This document shows, in pieces, positions 1-8,163 of a DNA stretch of 39,656 bases (position 1 is its first letter; each line of letters opens with the position of its first letter). The position numbers and the translations under genes were made by a program. The notes under the pieces are model-generated. The model did not search any database. It worked only from the letters and a program-made list of their open reading frames with translations, and had not been told where the DNA came from. This DNA comes from Candidatus Methanophagales archaeon (GTDB lineage: Archaea; Halobacteriota; Syntropharchaeia; Alkanophagales; Methanospirareceae): NCBI GenBank assembly GCA_029241965.1, contig JAPWVK010000172.1, positions 1 to 39,656 of the forward strand, given 5' to 3'.

Positions 1-170
1 AACAACATATAAACTTTACTTTTTTAGCGTTTTAGAGTGCAATTTGCGCATCTTTTTTCCCATGATTTATTTCATCATCTTCCGCCGATTATGTAATCCC
101 TTAATTATTTTCTTTAGGGGGGAGTTTTTCAAAATTCTCTTTAGAACATATCAAAAAATGGTATCACATA

Positions 171-971
171 TTGGATAAAATATTAGCAACTATGAGAGAA
201 TTTAAATGTATGCTGAAAGAAGTTATTATTAAGGATAAAAGAAATATGACAATAAATATAGATGTTTATAATCTTAAAGAGTTAAATCTTCGCGGTGCGA
301 CAGTAGTAGATGGTTTTTCGAACACGGGCATGATAAGCACAATAGTAGCAAATTACATCATTAACAACTTGAAACTCGAAGAAGTTGGCTTTTTGGACTC
401 CGATAATTTCCCTGCTGTGTCGCTGGTTTATGACTCAATGCCTAAATATCCAGCAGGAATATTTGCGGATGAAGAGAAGAAGATAGTGGTGTTTTTGTCG
501 GAATTCACACCAGAGCAGCACCTTATGCGGCCCATAGCAAATACAATGCTGGCGTGGGCTGCGGAAAGCAAATGCAGGAGAATAATTACGACAGGATCAC
601 TCGTATCTCCAGAAGGTCAAACTCAAACCCATAAAGAGCACAGGATGTTTGGTGTGGGAAGCGTGGATACTGCACGAAAAAACCTGAAAAAACTTGATGT
701 TACGCAATTGAAGGCTGGATATATAACGGGTGTCCCTGCAATATTGATAAATAATGGTATGAGAGCGAATTTTAATGTGATTTGCTTGTTAGCTGAAGTC
801 TGGGCAAATAACGGAATACCAGATGCAACGGCTGCGGCAAAAGTGATAGAAGTGATTGCGCAGCTACACCCAAAAGTGGAGATAGACGTAGAGCCGCTAT
901 ACGAAGAGGCGGAAAAGATAGAAGATTGGGTGAACGAGCAGCAGCAATCGCCATCACTAATGTTTGGTTGA
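171..971 (+). CDS. PAC2-family protein (proteasome assembly chaperone-like)
   Basis: About 266 residues if started at the TTG at 171. The conserved PAC2 N-terminal pattern is present: a strand plus a glycine-rich loop (TVVDGFSNTGMISTIVANYI) followed by a central ITTGSLVSPEG segment and a GVPAILINNG strand near residue 185. The family (COG2047/COG1938 in archaea) resembles eukaryotic proteasome-assembly chaperones PAC2/Psmg2; its exact archaeal role is not established. The start is uncertain: in-frame ATGs at 192, 210 and 246 are possible, and 246 (preceded by AAGGAT) would place the conserved loop at the usual distance from the N-terminus. The C-terminal ~40 residues are acidic and helical. 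It ends 12 bases before the convergent purM. Family call is fairly sure; function is inferred. Confidence 0.8.
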   Translation: MDKILATMREFKCMLKEVIIKDKRNMTINIDVYNLKELNLRGATVVDGFSNTGMISTIVANYIINNLKLEEVGFLDSDNFPAVSLVYDSMPKYPAGIFADEEKKIVVFLSEFTPEQHLMRPIANTMLAWAAESKCRRIITTGSLVSPEGQTQTHKEHRMFGVGSVDTARKNLKKLDVTQLKAGYITGVPAILINNGMRANFNVICLLAEVWANNGIPDATAAAKVIEVIAQLHPKVEIDVEPLYEEAEKIEDWVNEQQQSPSLMFG

Positions 972-983
972 ATGAAGTTTTCA

Positions 984-1958
984 CTATAATTTTAGATGCC
1001 CTACCCTCAATCCTTTCTCTTTCTCCACGACTTCACCCACGATTTCACCGCCCGTTATTCGCGTTGCGGCATGTTCTTCCACCGCCGGGATAACCGCTGC
1101 GAATCCCATGCCCATGTTGAACGTTTTATACATCTCTATATCTGATATGTTCCCCTTCTCCTGAAGGAACGTGAATATTGGGTTCGGTTCCAGCGGCTTA
1201 TAAATGTCGAAGCCGAGGTCAGTGATTCTACCCAGTTTTAAGAACCCGCTGCCGGTAATATGCGCCAGACCGTGCACTTCACAGCTATTAAATAGCTCTA
1301 ACACTTCTGTATATATCCTCGTTGGCGTGAGCAACTCCTCGCCTATGCTTCGTTCTGAACTGAAAGGCTCGTTATAATCCAACCCCGCACCTTCTATCAC
1401 TTTCCGCGCAAGTGTTAACCCATTGCTGTGTATTCCCGCACTCATCAGCCCAAGAACCAGGTCGCCTACTTCTATTTGTTCGCCGCTTATCACTTTGTCT
1501 TTCCGCACGTATCCAACACAAGTGCCCGAAAGGTCTAAATCGTTTACCACTTCGGGTAGTATCGCGGTTTCGCCACCGATAATAGAAATATCCGAAATTC
1601 TCGCGCCTTCTTCCAGGCCTTTTCCTACTTCTGACGCAATCCGTTCATCCGGCTTTTCCATTGCGATATAGTCAACAAAAGTAAGGGGCGTTGCTCCTAC
1701 GCAGTAAACATCGTTTACGTTCATTGCAATGCAGTCTATACCGATGGTATCCCATTTGTTCAGCCGTGCGGCGATCAGCACTTTTGAGCCGACACCGTCC
1801 GTGGAGATAGCGAGTAGATGTTGTGTATCGAACGGCAGTTCTAAAAGCCCAGAGAAGCTCTTTGATATTTTACCCCGCGTTAGCTCTGCTGATAACGCTT
1901 TTACAACGTTTTTTTCTTTAGTTATGTCCACGCCCGCCTTGGCGTATGTCCATTGCAT
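984..1958 (-). CDS. purM: Phosphoribosylformylglycinamidine cyclo-ligase (AIR synthetase)
   Basis: PurM converts formylglycinamidine ribonucleotide (FGAM) to aminoimidazole ribonucleotide with ATP, the fifth step of purine synthesis, in the cytoplasm. The 324-residue protein is slightly shorter than the usual ~330-345. Family motifs are visible in order: YAKAGVDI at the N-terminus, the phosphate-binding loop STDGVGSKV near residue 53, MNVNDVYCVGATPLTFVDY near residue 79, and GGETAILPEVV near residue 125. The ATG at 1958 fits the family N-terminus. There is no clear Shine-Dalgarno; an AT-rich TTATAATATAA stretch about 70 bases upstream could be the promoter. It stands alone, convergent with the PAC2 gene. 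Confidence 0.95.
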   Translation of the reverse strand: MQWTYAKAGVDITKEKNVVKALSAELTRGKISKSFSGLLELPFDTQHLLAISTDGVGSKVLIAARLNKWDTIGIDCIAMNVNDVYCVGATPLTFVDYIAMEKPDERIASEVGKGLEEGARISDISIIGGETAILPEVVNDLDLSGTCVGYVRKDKVISGEQIEVGDLVLGLMSAGIHSNGLTLARKVIEGAGLDYNEPFSSERSIGEELLTPTRIYTEVLELFNSCEVHGLAHITGSGFLKLGRITDLGFDIYKPLEPNPIFTFLQEKGNISDIEMYKTFNMGMGFAAVIPAVEEHAATRITGGEIVGEVVEKEKGLRVGHLKL

Positions 1959-2110
1959 GGTAGGAAAGAGTAGTTAGGGTATGTTAAAGTTTGTTGAAAG
2001 AGAGAAATGAGAAGCCGTGAAACCGTTATAATATAATTGCAATTTTTAAATTATAGGGTGAGAGGTTTATGCAGATCGAAACATTTTTAAACGTTTCCAC
2101 GACTGTTTCG

Positions 2111-3271
2111 CTATTTTGCTTCGCGAAATCTCACACCCGCCTTTATACGCTTAATATTTTTCATCGCTTCGGCAACTGCACTTTCTCTACTATCTCCAAT
2201 CCCTATGGCAGTGGCTATGGGCGCCCCTTGCTTTATAACTCTACTCTTCTCCGGCACATCTACGATTCCAGCCTTATCTAAATTACCCTTCACCACCCCA
2301 TCATGCTTCGCAAACGCAATAGCCCTCACGGCATATCTATCCGCCACCACTCTTTCTGGTAGCAAACCACCGCTAACCGCATTCACGCTTGCATCTACAA
2401 GATTTAAACCAGTAGAAAATTCCACAGAGTCCAAACTACCCTGAATACGCGGGTTCACTTCTATTGCAAACGGCCCATCGTCACTAATAACAAAATCAAC
2501 ACCATTATTACCTATCAATCCCAATTCAACCGCTAACAACTCCGCTATTTCACATGCACGCGCAGAAAAATCAGTTCTGAACGGTGTGATGTTACCGCAA
2601 TATACAAGCGGTCCTGGTGCGCAAAGCGACTCTATACCTATCAACTGCTCGTTTACAGCAACCGAAATCGTCTCTTTTCTTGTAGATAAAGTAGATACCG
2701 AAGCATGCGCTCCTTTTATGTATTCCTGAAACAAGAACTCCGGTAGTTGCTCAGCGCAACGAATTAACTCCGTTTCGTTGCTACAAAAGAAATTGGCAAT
2801 ACCGCCACCGCCGTAAGCAGGTTTGGCTACCACAGGATAATGTAGCGACTTCGTTGGTTCTGCTTCTATTATTTCACGCCCGGTATAGGTAATAGGATGT
2901 GGAATACCCAATTCATCCAATCGGGAAGCCAGCCACGCTTTGTTCGATACTTCCTTCGTCTTATCAGGCATATTGCCTAAAATCTTGCCCTTCTCTTTAC
3001 GATTTAAGAATCCGAAATCCGCACTTTCTAATCCTGAGCCTATAATAATACCATCCATATTAGTTATCACTCCTTCGAGGAGTCGGACGTCAGCGTGAAG
3101 CTGAAGCGGATCTAATGGGAAATATTTGCGTGCACACCGTCGCGTATCCACATCGCCAAAGGCGTCCGCGGCATACATCTCATAGCCCGCGCGGCTACCG
3201 GAACAAACGATATGCCTGACGGAATAGCCTATTGCCAATATCTTTTTTACCGTATCTGTATGTGACATCAT
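2111..3271 (-). CDS. ATP-grasp carboligase-like protein (COG2232 type)
   Basis: Predicted ATP-grasp enzyme of about 387 residues from the ATG at 3271 (or 3268). The N-terminal pre-ATP-grasp Rossmann part carries the COG2232-like pattern VRHIVCSGSRAGYEMYAADA followed by FGDVDTRRCA. The ATP-binding part has PVVAKPAYGGGG, FQEYIKGAHASVS and, near the end, the metal-binding FAIEVNPRIQGS. Proteins of this type ligate a carboxylate to an amine using ATP; the substrate is unknown. The open frame runs 40 codons further upstream, but those residues are hydrophobic and overlap the divergent membrane protein gene, so I place the start at 3271. It is divergent from the DUF92 gene, with about 60-90 bases between starts. 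Confidence 0.82.
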   Translation of the reverse strand: MMSHTDTVKKILAIGYSVRHIVCSGSRAGYEMYAADAFGDVDTRRCARKYFPLDPLQLHADVRLLEGVITNMDGIIIGSGLESADFGFLNRKEKGKILGNMPDKTKEVSNKAWLASRLDELGIPHPITYTGREIIEAEPTKSLHYPVVAKPAYGGGGIANFFCSNETELIRCAEQLPEFLFQEYIKGAHASVSTLSTRKETISVAVNEQLIGIESLCAPGPLVYCGNITPFRTDFSARACEIAELLAVELGLIGNNGVDFVISDDGPFAIEVNPRIQGSLDSVEFSTGLNLVDASVNAVSGGLLPERVVADRYAVRAIAFAKHDGVVKGNLDKAGIVDVPEKSRVIKQGAPIATAIGIGDSRESAVAEAMKNIKRIKAGVRFREAK

Positions 3272-3357
3272 GTTTTTTCCTTTTCGATATATACACAGCA
3301 TCTTAAGCGCGAAATAAAGAAAAAGATTTAAACTTGCAACCCAAACATAAAGATGCA

Positions 3358-4191
3358 ATGTTCGTTGACCAGTATCCATTGATAACCACATTTACGGTAT
3401 TTATAGTAGCACTCTCACTCGTGCTTATTGCGTACTTAAAGCGAAAAATAAACACTGCGGCATTCTTAGGAACGCTGATGCTTGGTATGGGCATTGTGTT
3501 AACGCTCGGGCGGAAATATAGTTATGCCGGCTTACTTGCACTAATGACCTTCTTCTTCTTCGGGAACTTAGTCACGAAATATAAATACGAGACGAAAGAG
3601 CGACTCGGCGTTGCCGAGGGTAACAAAGGCAGACGCAGCTTAAGAAACGTGTTTGGCAACGGCTTGGGTCCTTTGATATTCGCAATATTGTATGCGGACA
3701 GTCACAATACTATTTTCCTGCTCGGGTTCTCCGGAGCTGTTGCAACCGCCTGTTCCGATACTTTCTCGACCGAAATAGGACAGCCGTGTGGAAAGCCGCG
3801 GCTAATCACCACCCTGAAAAAGGTTCCGGTGGGTACAAACGGTGGCGTTAGTTTAACAGGATTTGCAGCCGCAATGCTTGGCTCTGGTTTAGTCTCTATC
3901 GTTTGTCTCACATTCCGGATAGCAGTAGAACCGCAACTCTTCTTTTTCATATGCACCTTATCCGGGTTCATGGGTTGTGTCGCCGACAGCATCTTAGGCG
4001 CAACGGTTGAAGATAAGAAGCCTTTAAACTTGAATAAACACCATGTGAATATCTTAGCTACGCTATTCGGCGGTTTTTTTGCGATTGCTCTGTGCTATGT
4101 CCTTCTTAATTACCTGCAGATTACACAAATTAGCCAGATTATCCGATTTTTAACGGTAGAGGCTCAATACATCGTGAACCATTTCATTTAA
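3358..4191 (+). CDS. DUF92 / COG1836 integral membrane protein
   Basis: A 277-residue polytopic membrane protein of the DUF92 (TMEM19/VTE6) family. The hallmark sequence GAVATACSDTFSTEIG lies in the middle, followed by VPVGTNGGVSLTG and, later, GFMGCVADSILGATVE; about six to seven hydrophobic segments surround these. Plant VTE6 of this family is a phytyl-phosphate kinase, so an isoprenoid-phosphate role in archaeal lipid metabolism is plausible but not shown by sequence alone. I prefer the ATG at 3358; the frame is open to a TTG at 3334. It is divergent from the ATP-grasp gene and 48 bases ahead of the deaminase gene on the same strand. Confidence 0.82.
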   Translation: MFVDQYPLITTFTVFIVALSLVLIAYLKRKINTAAFLGTLMLGMGIVLTLGRKYSYAGLLALMTFFFFGNLVTKYKYETKERLGVAEGNKGRRSLRNVFGNGLGPLIFAILYADSHNTIFLLGFSGAVATACSDTFSTEIGQPCGKPRLITTLKKVPVGTNGGVSLTGFAAAMLGSGLVSIVCLTFRIAVEPQLFFFICTLSGFMGCVADSILGATVEDKKPLNLNKHHVNILATLFGGFFAIALCYVLLNYLQITQISQIIRFLTVEAQYIVNHFI

Positions 4192-4239
4192 CAAACATGA
4201 ACCCGAGATTTTTAATGCCGTTATGCAAATAAGATAACC

Positions 4240-5517
4240 ATGTCAATCCTGATAAAGAACGTGCTTTTGGAAGGTAAAGAGCGGAACATCTACATTGAGG
4301 GAAATCAGATAGAAGCGATTAGCGAAGCTGGTAGTATTAAAGAAGCGGAATTTGTGATAGAAGGCAAGGATAAGGCGGCAATTCCGGGACTCTTCAATGC
4401 GCACACACATGCAGCAATGACTTTATTACGTGGCTATGCAGATGATATGCCGCTTCAGGAATGGCTTGAGACGAAGATATGGCCGGTAGAGGCGAGATTG
4501 ACGGAAGAAGATGTTTACTGGGGCACGAAACTGGCATGTTTGGAGATGATAAAATCAGGTACCACTTTCTTTAACGACATGTATTGGCACTGGGGCGGCA
4601 GTAGTAGGGCGGTTGCAGAAACGGGAATAAGAGCTGCGTTATCTGCTGTATTTATTGATGGATTCGACATGGAGAAGTCAAAGGAGCAGATAAGCCGAAA
4701 TAAAGCCCTGTACGAAGCGAGTAAAAAACTGCCGGCGAGGATTATTTTTGCGCTGGGACCGCATGCAATCTACACGGTTTCTGAGGAAAGCCTCTGTTGG
4801 ACACGGGATTTCGCGGAAAAGCACGACCTTCTGGTTCATATTCACTTATCAGAGACCGCGGACGAAGTAGAGGGCTGTATAAAGCGGTATGGTATGCGAC
4901 CAGTAGAATTCCTCGATAGTATTGATTTTTTAAGTCCAAGGACGATAGCATGTCATTGTATTCATATGAACCGGAAAGAGACGGAGTTGTTGAAGAAGTA
5001 CGATGTGAAGATAGTGCACAATCCGGCGTCTAATATGAAATTAGCAGCGGGGAGGCGACCATACGAGGAGTTGAAAGAGCATGGGTTATACACCAATATT
5101 GCATTGGGAACCGATGGCTGTGCTTCTAACAACAACCTTGATATGTTTGAAGAGATGAAGATAGCTTCTTTGCTTCATAAAGCGTTTTCCGGCGACCCAA
5201 CGAGTATGCCGGCAAAAGAGGCTTTTGAGCTTGCCACTGTTAACGCGGCAAAAATGTTCCGGTTGAACTCCGGCGTAATCGAAGAAGGCAAACTGGCGGA
5301 TGTTGTACTACTGGACTTGAAGAAGGTGGAGCTTGTGCCGAATCATAATTTAATTTCTAATATTGTATATTCTGCAAATGGCAGTTGTGTTGATACTGTG
5401 ATATGCGATGGTAAGATTTTAATGGAGGGTCGGAAGGTAGAGGGAGAGGAGGAGATAAAGGAGAAGGTGAATGAGGTTGCTCATGAGCTTGTGAAGGGTG
5501 GTGAAGGAAAAGATTAG
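4240..5517 (+). CDS. dadD: Amidohydrolase, 5'-deoxyadenosine / S-adenosylhomocysteine / methylthioadenosine deaminase type
   Basis: The 425-residue cytoplasmic hydrolase belongs to the MtaD/DadD branch of the amidohydrolase superfamily, which deaminates 5'-deoxyadenosine, methylthioadenosine and S-adenosylhomocysteine, by-products of radical SAM and methylation reactions. Metal ligands are visible: HTH at H55/H57 in GLFNAHTHAAMTLLRG, a third histidine in LLVHIHLSETADEVEG, a fourth in IACHCIHMN, and the aspartate of LGTDGCASNNNLDM. The archaeal DadD assignment is supported by the host; substrate preference cannot be read from sequence. There is no clear Shine-Dalgarno; a TTTTTAAT box near 4209 is spaced for a nearly leaderless transcript (inference). 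Confidence 0.88.
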   Translation: MSILIKNVLLEGKERNIYIEGNQIEAISEAGSIKEAEFVIEGKDKAAIPGLFNAHTHAAMTLLRGYADDMPLQEWLETKIWPVEARLTEEDVYWGTKLACLEMIKSGTTFFNDMYWHWGGSSRAVAETGIRAALSAVFIDGFDMEKSKEQISRNKALYEASKKLPARIIFALGPHAIYTVSEESLCWTRDFAEKHDLLVHIHLSETADEVEGCIKRYGMRPVEFLDSIDFLSPRTIACHCIHMNRKETELLKKYDVKIVHNPASNMKLAAGRRPYEELKEHGLYTNIALGTDGCASNNNLDMFEEMKIASLLHKAFSGDPTSMPAKEAFELATVNAAKMFRLNSGVIEEGKLADVVLLDLKKVELVPNHNLISNIVYSANGSCVDTVICDGKILMEGRKVEGEEEIKEKVNEVAHELVKGGEGKD

Positions 5518-5564
5518 CTCAGGGGATAATACGTAAATTGCAAAGTTAATCAGGCAATGTCAAG

Positions 5565-6326
5565 TTACGGGATGCCCATGAATTTATGCACCTGAGGTAT
5601 CACCATAACATCGTGTAAAAACCGCCCTGCCACTTCAGAAAGCGTAAGTAGTTCCTTTGCGCTTGGCGCTACATCAGGTAAATGGCGCAGCGCGGTAACC
5701 GGCTGTAACACGAACTTTATGTCAAAATCAGAAAGGTCGCTACATATCTTTTCTATCTCTTCCGCGGGCGTGTCTTTTAGCACCACCACTTTCACTATCG
5801 TGTCTATGCCACAGTCAACGGAAATCTTTACACATTCAAGTTCATTTCCATACAGTCGGTCATAGTCTTCCACTGCCCGATGGCTCCTCAGCTTTATGTC
5901 AATAGATGCAAAATCGAAGTATTCTGCTAAGGGCGCAAAAACTATTGCCCAGCACCCGCTTGTTTCTATAAAATTTTTGAAGTGCATGTCCTTCGCATCC
6001 ATTGCAATCTCTTTCACGAATTCTGCGGAAAGAAGCGGTTCACCGCCTGTGTAGCAAATACTGTGGACGTCAGGAGTATGCAGCTCTTCCACAAATTTTA
6101 TCACAAGGTGCGAGGGGACAGGATTCTCAATAATCTTCTTACGACTGAAATCGGTATTACCCAAAACGGTACAAAACTCGGGTTGGGCGTCCCGCGCATA
6201 AGAAGTGTCGCAATAAAAGCAAGAAAGTGGGCAGCCTGCAAATCGGACGAATATTTGCCTCCTGCCGACATAAGCGCCTTCTCCCTGAAATGAGCTGAAT
6301 AGCTCGATGATATACCCACTCTTCAT
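5565..6326 (-). CDS. queE: 7-carboxy-7-deazaguanine synthase (radical SAM)
   Basis: QueE rearranges carboxy-tetrahydropterin to 7-carboxy-7-deazaguanine, the precursor of archaeosine in tRNA. The protein has 253 residues from the ATG at 6326, the usual length. The radical SAM cluster motif is C32-x3-C36-x2-C39 within GCPLSCFYCD, preceded by the family signature FSSFQGEGAYVGRRQIFVR; the SAM-binding CYTGGEPLLS follows, and the archaeal-type C-terminus VIPQVHKFMG is intact. The frame is open 31 codons further upstream, but those residues are unlike the family and I reject them. It is divergent from the heterodisulfide reductase gene, with about 147 bases between starts. Confidence 0.93.
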   Translation of the reverse strand: MKSGYIIELFSSFQGEGAYVGRRQIFVRFAGCPLSCFYCDTSYARDAQPEFCTVLGNTDFSRKKIIENPVPSHLVIKFVEELHTPDVHSICYTGGEPLLSAEFVKEIAMDAKDMHFKNFIETSGCWAIVFAPLAEYFDFASIDIKLRSHRAVEDYDRLYGNELECVKISVDCGIDTIVKVVVLKDTPAEEIEKICSDLSDFDIKFVLQPVTALRHLPDVAPSAKELLTLSEVAGRFLHDVMVIPQVHKFMGIP

Positions 6327-6473
6327 TTTTTCCCGTTTCACAAAAAGAAAAACGGTGTTAAAAGAAAAACAAATATGCTCTTTTGCGCTGTAGCTATTTA
6401 ATATTATACAATTAGGCAATTATATAGACAAAAACAGAAAATTTTAAATAGTGATTTAGGATAGAGATACTTT

Positions 6474-7934
6474 ATGTATAAAAAAGTGTTGGATAGGACA
6501 TACGGGCTTCTTGCTGATACTCGTGTACCTAATTTTTATACTTGTGTTCAATGTGGTGCATGCGCTTCTGCCTGCCCCGCGGCTTCTTTAGATAAGCGAT
6601 ACAATCCGAGAAGACTGGTAGAGTGTCTTATCACTGGCGGAGATATAGCTGATTATCCCTTAGAAAAGTGCTTTTCGTGCTATACCTGTAAATACGTGTG
6701 TAGAAAAGGGAATTCTGTGGCTGATATAGTTAAGGTTTTAAAAGAGAAGGCAGGGTTAGAAGTAAATCGTAAAGAAGAGTGTCTGGAAGAGATACATTGC
6801 AATTCACTCTACGAGCGAGGTTTATGCGTGACAGTGGATACACACACCCCAGATAAGTTTCCGGAATGGGGCACTACGTGGGAGAAGATATACCGAGATA
6901 TGGAAAAGCTCAGGTCAGAACTTGGGCTTGAAGAGCATTATCGTAAAATACCACAAAAATCGCTTGGTGAGATAAGGGAGATTGTAGATACAACAGTGGA
7001 TAAAAGGTATAATGAGGGTGGAGAGATCGAGGAAGTAAATATGAGGATTCCGGAGAATAAAATCTATTTGTTTCACAGTTGTATCGCTGACGCACACTAT
7101 CCGGGCATCACAGAGAGTATAAAATACATATTTGATGGGCTTGGGATTGATTATATAGACGACCCCAGACATTCCACATGCACAGGATTTGCGTATTATG
7201 GCGATAAAATACCGTTTTCCACCATGCTCGCGGTAAATGCAAGGAATTTCGCTCTGGCAGAAGAGGTGGGGTATCCAAATATAGCACCGGTCTGTCAAAC
7301 AACTTACGGTATGCTTATGGAATCAGCAGGGATTTTGAAGAGTGCAATAGGGCGGCGTGTAAATGAAGAAGTGTTGAGTAAACTTAACCGGAAGTATAAA
7401 GGTGAAGCGAATATAATCCATGTCTCCGAGATACTATGGGCGCAAAGAGCGAAGATAAAAGAGAAGATAAAGCATAGACTTGACGGTTTGAGAGTTGCCA
7501 CGCACATTGGCTGCCATTATGCGAAGATGTTCAGAAAATCCGCGATACCGAATTTATTGGATGAACTTGTATCTGTTACTGGTGCAGAGCTGGTGGAGTA
7601 CGGGGAAAAGAACTTATGCTGTGGGCTGGGGTTTGGTCATACGATAGAGCAGGAACGAAGGCATCTGACGCGGGAGATTACGCACAGAAAGCTCATATCT
7701 GTGAAAGAAGCAGGAGCTGATGTTGTTTTCGTAGCGTGCCCGGGGTGTCAGATAACGTTGGATAGAAACCAGGAGCTCATTGAAAGAGAAACGGGAGATG
7801 AGATGGGACTGCCTGTTGTGAATTATGCACAGCTAATTGCGCTGGCAATGGGTGCTGATGCGTATAAAGTAGCGGGGATACAAACGCATTCGGTGGCTCT
7901 TGAAGCGGTGTTGGAACGGTTTGGGGTGTTATAA
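6474..7934 (+). CDS. Heterodisulfide reductase-like HdrC-HdrB fusion (HdrD/TfrB-like)
   Basis: A 486-residue iron-sulfur protein joining an HdrC-like ferredoxin part to an HdrB-like part. Two [4Fe-4S] motifs are complete: C24/27/30/34 and C66/69/72/76. The HdrB part normally carries two cysteine-rich CCG motifs that hold noncubane clusters and reduce the CoM-CoB disulfide. The second is complete: C347, C382-C383-G and C422-P-G-C425. The first is incomplete: C203 is present, the CC pair reads T235-C236, and the final CxxC reads C274-Q-T-T. It probably transfers electrons in the cytoplasm with a disulfide or related partner; whether CoM-S-S-CoB is its substrate is open. No HdrA or HdrE neighbour is in the window. 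A TTTTAAATA box near 6442 suggests a nearly leaderless start. Confidence 0.85.
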   Translation: MYKKVLDRTYGLLADTRVPNFYTCVQCGACASACPAASLDKRYNPRRLVECLITGGDIADYPLEKCFSCYTCKYVCRKGNSVADIVKVLKEKAGLEVNRKEECLEEIHCNSLYERGLCVTVDTHTPDKFPEWGTTWEKIYRDMEKLRSELGLEEHYRKIPQKSLGEIREIVDTTVDKRYNEGGEIEEVNMRIPENKIYLFHSCIADAHYPGITESIKYIFDGLGIDYIDDPRHSTCTGFAYYGDKIPFSTMLAVNARNFALAEEVGYPNIAPVCQTTYGMLMESAGILKSAIGRRVNEEVLSKLNRKYKGEANIIHVSEILWAQRAKIKEKIKHRLDGLRVATHIGCHYAKMFRKSAIPNLLDELVSVTGAELVEYGEKNLCCGLGFGHTIEQERRHLTREITHRKLISVKEAGADVVFVACPGCQITLDRNQELIERETGDEMGLPVVNYAQLIALAMGADAYKVAGIQTHSVALEAVLERFGVL

Positions 7935-8163
7935 GTCACATACCTCGGGTTGAAAAATCGCAGGCATCAGCACACCTGCTCATGGTCCAAGTGCATTTGG
8001 ATTGCTGGATGCTCGCGTTTCTGGTTAAGCGCGATTTGAGTTGCAGAGTTGGCAAATCTGGAGTTTATTGCCAAGACATTCATAGTTTGTGTTTCAAAGC
8101 CTGCAAATGGAAGGGTTTAATATAACTGAATTCATGTAATTCTGTTAGGACGGAAAAAAAGAA

